A DNA stretch of 64,000 nucleotides. Origin: Dyella lutea (GTDB lineage Bacteria; Pseudomonadota; Gammaproteobacteria; Xanthomonadales; Rhodanobacteraceae). The notes below the pieces were generated by a model, which saw nothing but the letters and a program-made list of their open reading frames with translations, ran no database searches and was not told the origin of the DNA. Position numbers and translations under genes: made by a program. The stretch is taken from positions 654,001-718,000 of the forward strand of contig NZ_JAMZEK010000001.1 of the NCBI RefSeq assembly GCF_024158035.1, read 5' to 3'. Shown here piece after piece: positions 9,147-16,648 of this stretch (the first letter of the stretch is position 1; every line of letters starts with the position of its first letter).

Positions 9147-10172
9147 TCAGAATGCCATGTCGAACGCCACCTCGCCCGACACGCCGACCTGGTAGGCCGA
9201 CACGCGCCGTTCGAAGAAGTTGGTCACTTCCTGCACGTCCTGCAGGTCCATGAAGTCGAACGGGTTGGTCGCGCCGTACTTCTTCGGCAGGTCGAGCTGG
9301 GCCAGGCGCTGGTCGGCACAGTACTCCAGGTACTGGCGCATGTCCTTTACCGACAGGCCGGCGACGCCTCCGGACAGCACATCCTCGGCGAACTGGGTCT
9401 CGCAGGCGATCGCCTCTTCCAGCATCTGCTCGACCTGCATGCGCATGGCATCGTCGAACAGCTCGGGCTCTTCGGCGCGGACGGTGCGCACCACATCGAA
9501 CGCGAAGGCCATGTGGCAACTCTCGTCGCGGAACACCCAGTTGGTGCCCGAAGCCAGCCCGTGCAGCAGGCCGCGCGAGCGCAGGAAGTAGACGTAGGCA
9601 AACGCCGCGAAGAAGAACAGCCCCTCGATGCAGGCCGCGAAGCAGATCAGGTTGAGCAGGAACTGCCGCCGCTGTTCGCGCGTATCCAGGCGGTCGAGCT
9701 GCTGGATCGAGTCGATCCACTTGAAGCAGAACGCGCCCTTGGCGCGGATCGAAGGGATGTTCTCGATCGCCGCGAACGCCCGATTGCGCTCGACCGGATC
9801 GGGGATGTAGGTGTCCAGCAGGGTCAGGTAGAACTGCACGTGCAGCGCTTCCTCGTAGAGCTGGCGCGACAGGTACATGCGCGCTTCCGGCGCGTTGACG
9901 TGCCGGTACAGGTTCAGCACCAGGTTGTTCGCCACGATGGTGTCGCCGGTGGCGAAGAACGCCACCAGCCGATGGATCAGGTGGCGATCGGCCGCCGACA
10001 TCTTGCTGTTGAGGTCGCTGGTATCGAGCGAGAAATCCACCTCGTCCACCGTCCAGGTGTTCTTGATCGCGTTCCTGTACATCTCGTAGAACGCCGGGTA
10101 GCGCATGGGGCGCAGGGTGAGCTCGAAGCCGGGGTCGAGGAGGTGTGGGGGGTGCTCGGGTTGGGCGGACAT
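9147..10172 (-). CDS. nrdB: Ribonucleoside-diphosphate reductase class Ia, beta subunit
   Basis: The 341-residue radical-generating subunit of aerobic ribonucleotide reductase, which makes dNTPs with NrdA in the cytoplasm. All metal ligands sit at the E. coli spacing: Asp77, Glu108, His111, Glu183, Glu217 and His220. The radical tyrosine is present as Tyr115 in EEALHVQFY, so this is a tyrosyl-radical enzyme and not the Phe-type class Ic. The C-terminal tail VAFDMAF is the peptide that docks on NrdA. The start has an AAGGAAG ribosome site. nrdA lies upstream in the same direction but 605 bp away, separated by an opposed GIY-YIG gene and four palindromic repeats, so whether nrdB is read from the nrdA promoter or has its own is open. 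Confidence 0.95.
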   Translation of the reverse strand: MSAQPEHPPHLLDPGFELTLRPMRYPAFYEMYRNAIKNTWTVDEVDFSLDTSDLNSKMSAADRHLIHRLVAFFATGDTIVANNLVLNLYRHVNAPEARMYLSRQLYEEALHVQFYLTLLDTYIPDPVERNRAFAAIENIPSIRAKGAFCFKWIDSIQQLDRLDTREQRRQFLLNLICFAACIEGLFFFAAFAYVYFLRSRGLLHGLASGTNWVFRDESCHMAFAFDVVRTVRAEEPELFDDAMRMQVEQMLEEAIACETQFAEDVLSGGVAGLSVKDMRQYLEYCADQRLAQLDLPKKYGATNPFDFMDLQDVQEVTNFFERRVSAYQVGVSGEVAFDMAF

Positions 10173-10221
10173 GAGACTTCCTTATGAAGCGCTGCGGGCT
10201 GCGCGCGCAGGGTTGGTCTTG

Positions 10222-10320
10222 CCGTCATCCCAGCGAACGCTGGGATCCAGTGCCTTGCGCCTACGTGGTGTGGCGGTCAAATCCGAAGGCGCTGGATTCC
10301 AGCGTCCGCTGGAATGACGG
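10222..10320. repeat. Palindromic repeat pair A (REP/BIME-like, inverted)
   Basis: Two 29-bp copies in opposite orientation: 10222-10250 (ccgtcatcccagcgaacgct, then gggatccag) and 10292-10320 (complement form with ctggattccagcgtccgctg core). Each copy is itself palindromic around CCAGCGnnCGCTGG. Such pairs are common extragenic repeats in Xanthomonadales. It lies between nrdB and the GIY-YIG gene. Confidence 0.85.
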
Positions 10321-10347
10321 GGTTGGGTTTTCTGGATCTATGGCGTC

Positions 10348-10644
10348 ATGCGCGAACGTCAACCGTGCGTCTATCTGCTCGCGAGTGGCCGCAACGGCAC
10401 GCTCTACATCGGTGTCGCCTCGAACCTCCCGGCGCGCATCTGGCAACACCGAAACGACGTCATCGAAGGATTCGGCAGCCGGCATCGTGTTCATGACCTT
10501 GTCTGGTTCGAGCTGCACGAAACCATGGAATCGGCGATAGCCCGCGAGAAGGCGCTGAAGGCGTGGAAGCGGACGTGGAAGATCGAACTCATCGAGGCGT
10601 CGAATCCCTACTGGCGTGATCTCTACCCGGAAATCTGCGGGTAG
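10348..10644 (+). CDS. GIY-YIG superfamily endonuclease-like protein
   Basis: A 98-residue stand-alone GIY-YIG domain. The motif pair is CVYLL (residues 7-11) and LYIGVASNL (residues 19-27), followed by the conserved Arg and His of ARIWQHR and by the Glu/Lys-rich helix AIAREKALKAWKR; no other domain is present. The family includes DNA nicking or cleaving enzymes and many small uncharacterised proteins (the UPF0213 group), which are often found singly. It runs opposite to nrdA and nrdB and is bracketed on both sides by inverted pairs of the same 29-bp palindromic repeat, which looks like a unit inserted between the two reductase genes. The ribosome site is weak. Family call is good, activity untested. 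Confidence 0.85.
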   Translation: MRERQPCVYLLASGRNGTLYIGVASNLPARIWQHRNDVIEGFGSRHRVHDLVWFELHETMESAIAREKALKAWKRTWKIELIEASNPYWRDLYPEICG

Positions 10645-10678
10645 CCGTCCATGGCTCCCAGCAGAATGTTTTCCCTCG

Positions 10679-10762
10679 CCGTCATTCCAGCGAACGCTGG
10701 AATCCAGCGTCTTCCACGCTACGGACCACGTCACTGGATCCCAGCGTTCGCTGGGATGACGG
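10679..10762. repeat. Palindromic repeat pair B (REP/BIME-like, inverted)
   Basis: Two more copies of the same 29-bp element in opposite orientation, 10679-10707 and 10734-10762, 26 bp apart, ending 15 bp after the stop codon of nrdA. Together with pair A they frame the GIY-YIG gene. They could also act as mRNA-end hairpins for nrdA. Confidence 0.85.
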
Positions 10763-10777
10763 TGAGGTACGTCAGGC

Positions 10778-13252
10778 TTACTGGCAGGCCTCGCAGTACT
10801 CGGGGTTTTCCAGCGAGCAGAACACCGCCGCGGTGGCCTGGTCCTGTTCTGCAGCAGGTTCGGCCACCGCCTTCCCCGCACTCACCGTCGCCTTGGCGAT
10901 CTTCGTCGCCGGTCGCGAGCGCAGGTAGTAGGTGGTCTTGATGCCGGCCTTCCATGCGTACATGTACATCGAGCTGAGCTGACCGATGTTCGGGTTCTCC
11001 ATGAACAGGTTCAGCGACTGGCTCTGGTCGATGTATGCACCGCGCGCGGCGGCCAGGTCGATCAGGGCCTTCTGCGGCAGTTCCCACACGGTGCGGTAGA
11101 TCGCGCGCAGCCGTTCGGGGATAGCGGCTATGCCCTGGATCGAGCCCTCGGCCAGCTTGATCTGGTCGCGCACCTCGGCGGTCCACAGGCCCAGCGTCTT
11201 CAGTTCGTCGACCAGGTAGCGGTTCACCACCAGGAAATCGCCGGACAGCGTCTCGCGCTTGAACAGGTTGGACACCTGCGGCTCGATGCATTCGTAGCAG
11301 CCGGCGATCGAGGCGATCGTCGCGGTCGGTGCGATCGCGATGAGCAGCGAGTTGCGCAGGCCGTGCGACTTGATGCTTTCGCGCAGCGCCGCCCAGCGCG
11401 TCGGCTCGTGCGGCTGTGCGTTCGGCCAGTAGCCGAACTGCAGTTCGCCATTCGCAGCCCGGCTTTCGGCGAAGCCGGCGTGCGCGCCGTGCTCCATCGC
11501 CAGCTCGTTCGACTGGCCGAGCGCGTGGAAGTAGATCTCCTCGGCGATGCGCGTGGACAGCGCCAGCGCCTCGGCCGAGTCGAACGGCAGGCGCAGCTTG
11601 AAGAACACGTCCTGCAGGCCCATCACGCCCAGCCCGACCGGGCGCCACTTCATGTTGGCGCTGCGCGCGGTGGCGATCGGGTAGAAGTTGAGGTCGATCA
11701 CGCGGTCGAGCTGGCGTACTGCGGTACGCACGGTGGCGGCGAGTTGGTCGAAGTCGAACGCGCCGTCGGCCACGTGCCGCGCCAGGTTCACCGAACCCAG
11801 GTTGCACACGGCGGTCTCGCCGGCCGAGGTCACCTCCAGGATCTCGGTGCACAGGTTGGACAGGTGGATCACGTTGTGCGGCTGGGCGGTCTGGTTGCTG
11901 GTGGCGTTGCAGCGGTCCTTGAAGGTCATCCAGCCGTTGCCGGTCTGCGCCAGCGTGCGCAGCATGCGGGCATAGAGCTCGCGCGCCTTTACCGTCTTCG
12001 CGGCGAGGCCGTCTGCCTCGGCCCGGCGATACGCGGTTTCGAAGGTTTCGCCCCAGCTGTCGACGAAATGCGGCACGACCTTGGGATCGAACAGCGACCA
12101 CTCGCCGTCGCGCTCGACCCGGCGCATGAACTCGTCGGGAATCCAATTGGCCAGGTTCAGGTTGTGCGTGCGGCGCGCCTCGTCGCCGGTGTTGTCGCGC
12201 AGCTCGAGGAACTCCTCGATGTCGGCGTGCCAGGGCTCGAGGTACACGCAGGCGGCGCCCTTGCGCTTGCCGCCCTGGTTCACCGCGGCGACCGAGGCAT
12301 CCAGCGTCTTCAGCCACGGCACCAGGCCGTTGGAGTGGCCGTTGGTGCCGCGGATCAGCGAGCCGCGCGAACGCACGCGCGACCAGGCGATGCCGATGCC
12401 GCCGGCGAACTTGGACAGCTTGGCCACGTCGGCATACTTGTCGTAGATCGACTCCAGCGAATCGACCGGCGAGTCGAGCAGGAAGCACGAGGACAGCTGC
12501 TCGTGCGTGGTGCCGGCGTTGAACAGCGTCGGCGAGCTGGGGATGTATTCCAGCGAAGAGAGCAGTCGGTACAGCTCCAGCGTCTCGCTGATCTGATGGG
12601 CGCCGCCGTCGTTGCCGCCCAGCGCGCAGGCGATGCGCATGAAGAAGTACTGCGGCGTCTCGATCACGTAGCGCTTCGTGGGGTGCCGCAAGAGATACCG
12701 GTCGTACACCGTGCGCAGGCCGAAGTACTCGAAGCGGCGCGATGCCAGCGGATCGATCGCGTCGTTGAGCTTGCGCGCATTGAGCGCCACGAAATCGCGC
12801 AGCCGCGCGTTGAGGAGGCCGACCTCGGCACCGTGGGCGATCGACTGCGAGAAGCTCTGGATCTCCTGTCCGGCCACTTCCTTGTCGATGAAGGCGGACA
12901 GCAGGCGCGCGGCGAGCTGGCCGTATTCGGGCTCCTCCGCGGTGAGCGCGGCGGCGGTGCGGATCGAGAGCTGATCCAGCTCGGCCGTGGTGGCGCCGTC
13001 GTACAGGCCGCCGATGGTCTTCAGCGCCACGCGCAGCGGATCGACCGCGTGCAGACCGTCGGCGCTGCGGGTGACCGCCCGGACGATCTTGTTGACGTCG
13101 ACGATCTCCTGGCCACCGTTGCGCTTGGTCACGCGCATCTGGCCGGGGTTGTGCGGCGGGGTGAGGGTGAAGTCCGACGGCGGCATGCCGTCGGCGAGGG
13201 TGGGCGACGGGACCGCAGCCGGTGCGCGGTCGAGGGTGTCCAGCGATTCCAT
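10778..13252 (-). CDS. nrdA: Ribonucleoside-diphosphate reductase class Ia, alpha subunit
   Basis: The 824-residue catalytic subunit. An ATP-cone (allosteric activity site) begins at about residue 39 (MRVTKRNGGQEIVDVNKI). Active-site residues are clear: Cys256 in LSSCFLLD, the N-x-C-x-E set Asn466-Cys468-Glu470 in SNLCTEI, and the redox cysteines of the swinging C-terminal tail in EYCEACQ at the end. It reduces NDPs to dNDPs with the NrdB radical. The start ATG at 13252 has GGGAG at 13262-13266. The gene lies behind a leader of about 600 nt with a cobalamin riboswitch and a promoter bearing NrdR-like boxes, so it should be repressed both by B12 and by NrdR. That arrangement is known in organisms that also carry the B12-dependent class II enzyme NrdJ. 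Confidence 0.95.
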   Translation of the reverse strand: MESLDTLDRAPAAVPSPTLADGMPPSDFTLTPPHNPGQMRVTKRNGGQEIVDVNKIVRAVTRSADGLHAVDPLRVALKTIGGLYDGATTAELDQLSIRTAAALTAEEPEYGQLAARLLSAFIDKEVAGQEIQSFSQSIAHGAEVGLLNARLRDFVALNARKLNDAIDPLASRRFEYFGLRTVYDRYLLRHPTKRYVIETPQYFFMRIACALGGNDGGAHQISETLELYRLLSSLEYIPSSPTLFNAGTTHEQLSSCFLLDSPVDSLESIYDKYADVAKLSKFAGGIGIAWSRVRSRGSLIRGTNGHSNGLVPWLKTLDASVAAVNQGGKRKGAACVYLEPWHADIEEFLELRDNTGDEARRTHNLNLANWIPDEFMRRVERDGEWSLFDPKVVPHFVDSWGETFETAYRRAEADGLAAKTVKARELYARMLRTLAQTGNGWMTFKDRCNATSNQTAQPHNVIHLSNLCTEILEVTSAGETAVCNLGSVNLARHVADGAFDFDQLAATVRTAVRQLDRVIDLNFYPIATARSANMKWRPVGLGVMGLQDVFFKLRLPFDSAEALALSTRIAEEIYFHALGQSNELAMEHGAHAGFAESRAANGELQFGYWPNAQPHEPTRWAALRESIKSHGLRNSLLIAIAPTATIASIAGCYECIEPQVSNLFKRETLSGDFLVVNRYLVDELKTLGLWTAEVRDQIKLAEGSIQGIAAIPERLRAIYRTVWELPQKALIDLAAARGAYIDQSQSLNLFMENPNIGQLSSMYMYAWKAGIKTTYYLRSRPATKIAKATVSAGKAVAEPAAEQDQATAAVFCSLENPEYCEACQ

Positions 13253-13663
13253 GGTGGAAGCTCCCGAAGGGGAATCCGCCGCGCCGGCCCGGGAGGGGTA
13301 AGGAGCCTCGACGGTAGAAACTCGAGGGGCTGCGGCTTCGCGCTTTTGGCCGGCTTTTTCGCTCCTTTTCGTCAGATAGCTACGGCTATCTTCCTCAAAC
13401 GATCAAAAAATCCGACTCAAAATCGCTTTGCCTCGCTCCCTTGATTTCCACCGCCGAGGCCCCTGGGACGACGCGACGGTTCCGAAACTCAAACGCCTGC
13501 TCCCGCGCGCAGGGCCTGAGGCTTGGCTTCCATGGAAAAACGCGTCGACACGCAGGCGCATGAAGGCCTGCCATGCGACGCGTCTCCCCGCGGAAACGGT
13601 CACCTGCGCCGGGTCGCGAGAGCATCGGCGCACCGCGTCTCACCGGACGCGACCGCCGGCCCA
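13253..13663 (-). other. Long nrdA leader between riboswitch and start codon
   Basis: About 410 nt of untranslated leader with no gene I can support. On the transcript it contains a 6-bp hairpin with tetraloop (13375-13390) and a 6-bp hairpin (13306-13311 with 13322-13327) about 40 nt upstream of the nrdA ribosome site, plus an A/T-rich patch around 13390-13435. One of these could be the expression platform that sequesters the ribosome site or ends transcription; I cannot fold it reliably by eye. Confidence 0.5.
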
Positions 13664-13856
13664 TGGGGCCCGACGTGCTGGCAGGTCTTCGGACTTGCGG
13701 ACATGGACCTGGCAGTCCTCCTACTCGCGAAGGCTTCCCAGGCGCAGAGACCCAGTGCCATTGATCGCTTTCGTTTCCACTTACCGCTGCGGGGCAGTTC
13801 CGGATTCGCACCGGATTCCCTTTTAAGCCCGACCGACGATCACGTCTGGGCGGGCA
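13664..13856 (-). ncRNA. Cobalamin (B12) riboswitch upstream of nrdA
   Basis: On the minus strand the conserved elements appear in order: GGTGCGAATCCGGAACTGCC (the 5' conserved core) with CCGCAGCGGTAA, then GGCACTGG, GGGAAGCC, and the B12 box AGTCCGAAGACCTGCC at 13695-13680. Flanking strands GCCCG...GACGTG and CACGTCGGGC can close the P1 stem. The order and spacing match the AdoCbl riboswitch class. Binding of adenosylcobalamin would turn off nrdAB. The probable promoter starts transcription just upstream, near 13860. Confidence 0.93.
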
Positions 13857-13863
13857 CCAACGA

Positions 13864-13911
13864 GCGCAACATAGTGGGCCGATCCGGGGCGGTCAACCCC
13901 AGATATTGTGG
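13864..13911 (-). promoter_or_regulatory. nrdA promoter with two candidate NrdR boxes
   Basis: On the minus strand a -35 TTGACC (13896-13891) and a -10 TATGTT (13873-13868) are spaced 17 bp. Two NrdR-like boxes overlap it: 13896-13911 (accccagatattgtgg, 12 of 16 to the consensus acaCwAtATaTwgtgt) and 13864-13879 (10 of 16). Their starts are 32 bp apart, which is the usual NrdR spacing of three helical turns. Confidence 0.65.
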
Positions 13912-13984
13912 ACAATCCTGTGGAAAAGCCCGGCTGGCCCAGCGCCTGCGCGGGCTGCGGCGTATCCGAAAAAAAACCGGTGGC

Positions 13985-14371
13985 TCAGAACCGCCCGGCC
14001 GCCTTGAGCGCCTCGACTTCCTCGTCGGTGAACAGCCGCGAGCGGGTCAGGAAGCGCACGCCCTCGCCGTTCTCCAGCGAGAACATGCCGCCGCGACCCT
14101 CGACCACGTCGATGATCAGTTGGGTGTGCTTCCAGTATTCGTACTGCGAGGGACTCATGTAGAACGGCGCGCCGGCGATCTCGCCCAGGCGCACGTCGCG
14201 GTCGCCGACGATGAAGTCGTCCTGCGGATAGCACATCGGCGAGGAGCCGTCGCAGCAGCCGCCGGACTGGTGGAACAGCAATGAGCCGTGCCGCTCGCGC
14301 AAACGCTCGATCAGCGCTTCGGCGGCGGGTGTGGCGAGCACCTTGGCGATGTCGGTGGCGGGGGCGGACAT
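13985..14371 (-). CDS. DUF779 domain protein
   Basis: A 128-residue cytosolic protein of the DUF779 family. The conserved cysteine motif HQSGGCCDGSSPMC (about residues 34-47) and the block YWKHTQLIIDVVEGRGGMFS are both present, and the length is standard. The function is not established; the family is typically encoded beside acetaldehyde/alcohol oxidation genes, which fits the PQQ-alcohol and aldehyde dehydrogenases here. The clustered Cys residues suggest metal binding or redox chemistry, but that is inference. It has an excellent ribosome site (GAGGAGG) and lies 27 bp after the stop of the PqqU-like receptor, so the two form one transcription unit. Confidence 0.85.
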   Translation of the reverse strand: MSAPATDIAKVLATPAAEALIERLRERHGSLLFHQSGGCCDGSSPMCYPQDDFIVGDRDVRLGEIAGAPFYMSPSQYEYWKHTQLIIDVVEGRGGMFSLENGEGVRFLTRSRLFTDEEVEALKAAGRF

Positions 14372-14398
14372 GGTGTTTCCTCCTCTTGAAGCGCGACC

Positions 14399-16573
14399 TC
14401 AGAAGGTCAGCCGCGCACCCAGCATGTAACTGCGGTCGGGGCCGGGTTCGAAGTAGCGGCCGTTGCCGTCGTTGACGATCACCGAGCCGACGTAGCGGCG
14501 GTCGGCCAGGTTGCTGATGCGCGCCGAGAGGTCGAGCCGGGTGGTTTCTCCCAGCGCGAAGGTGTAGCCGGCGTCGACGTCGACCAGCGCGTAGCCGGCA
14601 GCACGATCGGTGCCGAAGTCGTTCACCACGACTGAGCCGACGCCAGTGAGCGTGATGCCCTCGCGCCAGCCGTTGCCGTTGCCGTGTTCCAGCCGCAGCG
14701 AGCCGTAGTCCTGCGGCACGCCGGGGATGCGCGAGCCGGCGGCGACCGGCGTGGTCGGCACCGTGCACGGCGAGCCGGTGCAGGCGAGATAGCTGTCCTG
14801 GAAGCGTGCACGCAGGTGGGTGACGCCGGCGCTGAGGCGCCAGTCCGGCGCCAGCTCGCCGGTGGCGGACAGCTCCACGCCCTCGCGGCGGGTGTGGCCG
14901 GCATTGCGGTAGGTGGCGCGACCGTTGGTGTTGCTCGCTACCGCCAGTTCGTTGCGGGTATCGGCGCGGAACAGCGCAGCATCGACTTCAAGCCCTTTTG
15001 TCGCCTGCCACTTCGCACCCAGCTCGTAGTTGTTGCTGCGTGCGGGTTTGAGGTCGAAGGCGAGGCCGGCCTGGCCGTCGGCGCGGTAGCCCAGCTCGTT
15101 GTAGCTGGGTGTCTCGAAGCCGCGGCCGTAGCTGGCGTAGACGCGCAGCGCATCGCTGGCGCGGTACTGCAGGCCGACCACCGGCGTGGTGGCGCTGTAG
15201 GTGACGTGGCCGCTGTCGTCCGGGTTGTTCGGGGTGATGTAGAAGTCGTGCTCGGTGAAGCGCACGGTGTCGTGGCGCAGCCCAAGCAGCAGCGCCCACT
15301 GCGGCACGAAGTGCCAGTAGAACTGCGCGTACCCGGCCACGTTGTTGACGTTGTCGTGCTCGTTGCGGCGCAGCGTTCCCTTCACCCCCAGCGTGCTGCC
15401 GATGAAGTTCTCGTAGCCGGTACGACGCTGGATCTGGTAGTCGCCGCTGGCGCCGAGCACCGCCTCGTAGCTGCCGCTGCCGAGCTGGCCGCGGTGGGTC
15501 CAGCGCAGGTCGGCGCCGCCGTAGTTGGTGGCCGGCGCCACCACGCCGCCGGACTGCAGCGGGTTCTTCTGTACGAAGGTGGGGATCGACAAGTACTGGA
15601 TGATGCTGCGGTAGCCGTAGTACGCCATCGCGCGCCACTGGTCGCTGGCGCTGAGGGTCTGGTCGTAGATCAGGCCGACCTGGTTCTGCTTCGCGCTCTT
15701 GCGGGTGTTGTAGGTCGCTGCCACCGCGGTGGCCTGGCGGGGATCCTGCTCCATCTGCGCGCGGGTCAGGCCGAGCGGGTCCTGGGTATCGGGCTGGTTG
15801 ATCCGGTTCAGCACAACGGTGAGCTTGCGCTGTTGCCCAAGGTCGATGCCGAACTTGGCGTTGTCCGATTCGCGGCGCACGCGACTGTGCGCGCGGTAGC
15901 CGCCGGAGAGGAATTCCGACGCGGCGATGTTGTAGTCGACCGGGCCGACCGTGCCGCGGGTATCGGCCATGTAGCGGAAGCTGTCGTAGCTGCCGCCGTA
16001 CACGCCCAGCGTGGTCTGCGGGGTGGGCGTGCCGTCGGCGGTGTAGAGCTGGATCACGCCACCGGCGGCGTTGCCGTAGAGCACCGAGAACGGACCGCGC
16101 AGCACCTCGATGCGGTCGGCCGAGTCCAGGTTGAACGCCGATACCTGGCCCTGGCCGTCCGGCAGCGTGGCCGGGATGCCGTCCATGTAGACGCGGATGC
16201 TGCGCACGCCGAAGGTGGTGCGCGAACCGAAGCCGCGGATCGAGATCTGTTCGTCCTGCGCGTAGTTCTGCCGGTCGCGGGCGAGGATGCCGGGTACGCC
16301 GGCGAGCGCTTCGGAGAAATTCACACCGGGCAGGCCGGCGTTGCCCGGATCGACATGGATCACGCTCAGCGCGGCCGGTACGTCGAACGGCGGGATATCC
16401 AGCCGGCTGGCGTTGACCTGGATCGCCGGCAGCGACGTGGCGTCATCGGTCGGAGCGGTCTGGGCAGCAGCTGGCGTGATCAGCGCGAGCGCGAGGGCGC
16501 TGGCCAGCGGCACCATCGCGAGGCGGTACCGCGAGCCGACAGTCCCGGTCGGACGGCCCATCGATCCATGCAT
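14399..16573 (-). CDS. pqqU: TonB-dependent receptor, PqqU (YncD)-like, probable PQQ importer
   Basis: A 724-residue outer-membrane receptor. The open frame begins at 16582, but GAGGAG touches that ATG; the ATG at 16573 has proper spacing and I use it. After a signal peptide (ending near ITPAAAQ), the plug carries NYAQDEQISIRGFGSRTTFG and VYMDGIPATLPDGQGQ, and the C-terminus has YVGSVIVNDGNGRYFEPGP. From memory these blocks match E. coli YncD almost word for word, and YncD/PqqU is the known receptor for pyrroloquinoline quinone. The setting next to a PQQ-dependent alcohol dehydrogenase supports the same ligand. No PQQ synthesis genes occur in the window, so scavenging of external PQQ is plausible. 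The nearest alternative is a general TonB receptor of the same clade. Confidence 0.85.
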   Translation of the reverse strand: MHGSMGRPTGTVGSRYRLAMVPLASALALALITPAAAQTAPTDDATSLPAIQVNASRLDIPPFDVPAALSVIHVDPGNAGLPGVNFSEALAGVPGILARDRQNYAQDEQISIRGFGSRTTFGVRSIRVYMDGIPATLPDGQGQVSAFNLDSADRIEVLRGPFSVLYGNAAGGVIQLYTADGTPTPQTTLGVYGGSYDSFRYMADTRGTVGPVDYNIAASEFLSGGYRAHSRVRRESDNAKFGIDLGQQRKLTVVLNRINQPDTQDPLGLTRAQMEQDPRQATAVAATYNTRKSAKQNQVGLIYDQTLSASDQWRAMAYYGYRSIIQYLSIPTFVQKNPLQSGGVVAPATNYGGADLRWTHRGQLGSGSYEAVLGASGDYQIQRRTGYENFIGSTLGVKGTLRRNEHDNVNNVAGYAQFYWHFVPQWALLLGLRHDTVRFTEHDFYITPNNPDDSGHVTYSATTPVVGLQYRASDALRVYASYGRGFETPSYNELGYRADGQAGLAFDLKPARSNNYELGAKWQATKGLEVDAALFRADTRNELAVASNTNGRATYRNAGHTRREGVELSATGELAPDWRLSAGVTHLRARFQDSYLACTGSPCTVPTTPVAAGSRIPGVPQDYGSLRLEHGNGNGWREGITLTGVGSVVVNDFGTDRAAGYALVDVDAGYTFALGETTRLDLSARISNLADRRYVGSVIVNDGNGRYFEPGPDRSYMLGARLTF

Positions 16574-16601
16574 CACATCCATCTCCTCGTCTCGTACGGA
16601 A

Positions 16602-16641
16602 AAGGGCGGGCCGGGGGAGCATGCGCCTCCGGCCCGCCCTT
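16602..16641 (-). terminator. Terminator hairpin after the binding-protein/cytochrome gene
   Basis: A 13-bp stem (16602-16614 with 16629-16641, aagggcgggccgg and its complement) with TTTTCC downstream on the minus strand. It separates the porin/dehydrogenase/cytochrome unit from pqqU. Confidence 0.7.
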
Positions 16642-16648
16642 CGGCCAG

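Noticed and set aside
10222-10762. CRISPR array or RAYT transposon
   Set aside because: Only four repeats, arranged as inverted pairs with unequal spacing; no RAYT (tyrosine transposase) gene is nearby.
10261-10881. Minus-strand open frame of 206 residues with HPSERWDP-type repeats
   Set aside because: The recurring peptide comes from translation of the palindromic repeats; the frame is antisense to the GIY-YIG gene.
13395-13811. Open frame inside the nrdA leader and riboswitch
   Set aside because: It covers the conserved riboswitch boxes and has no coding features.
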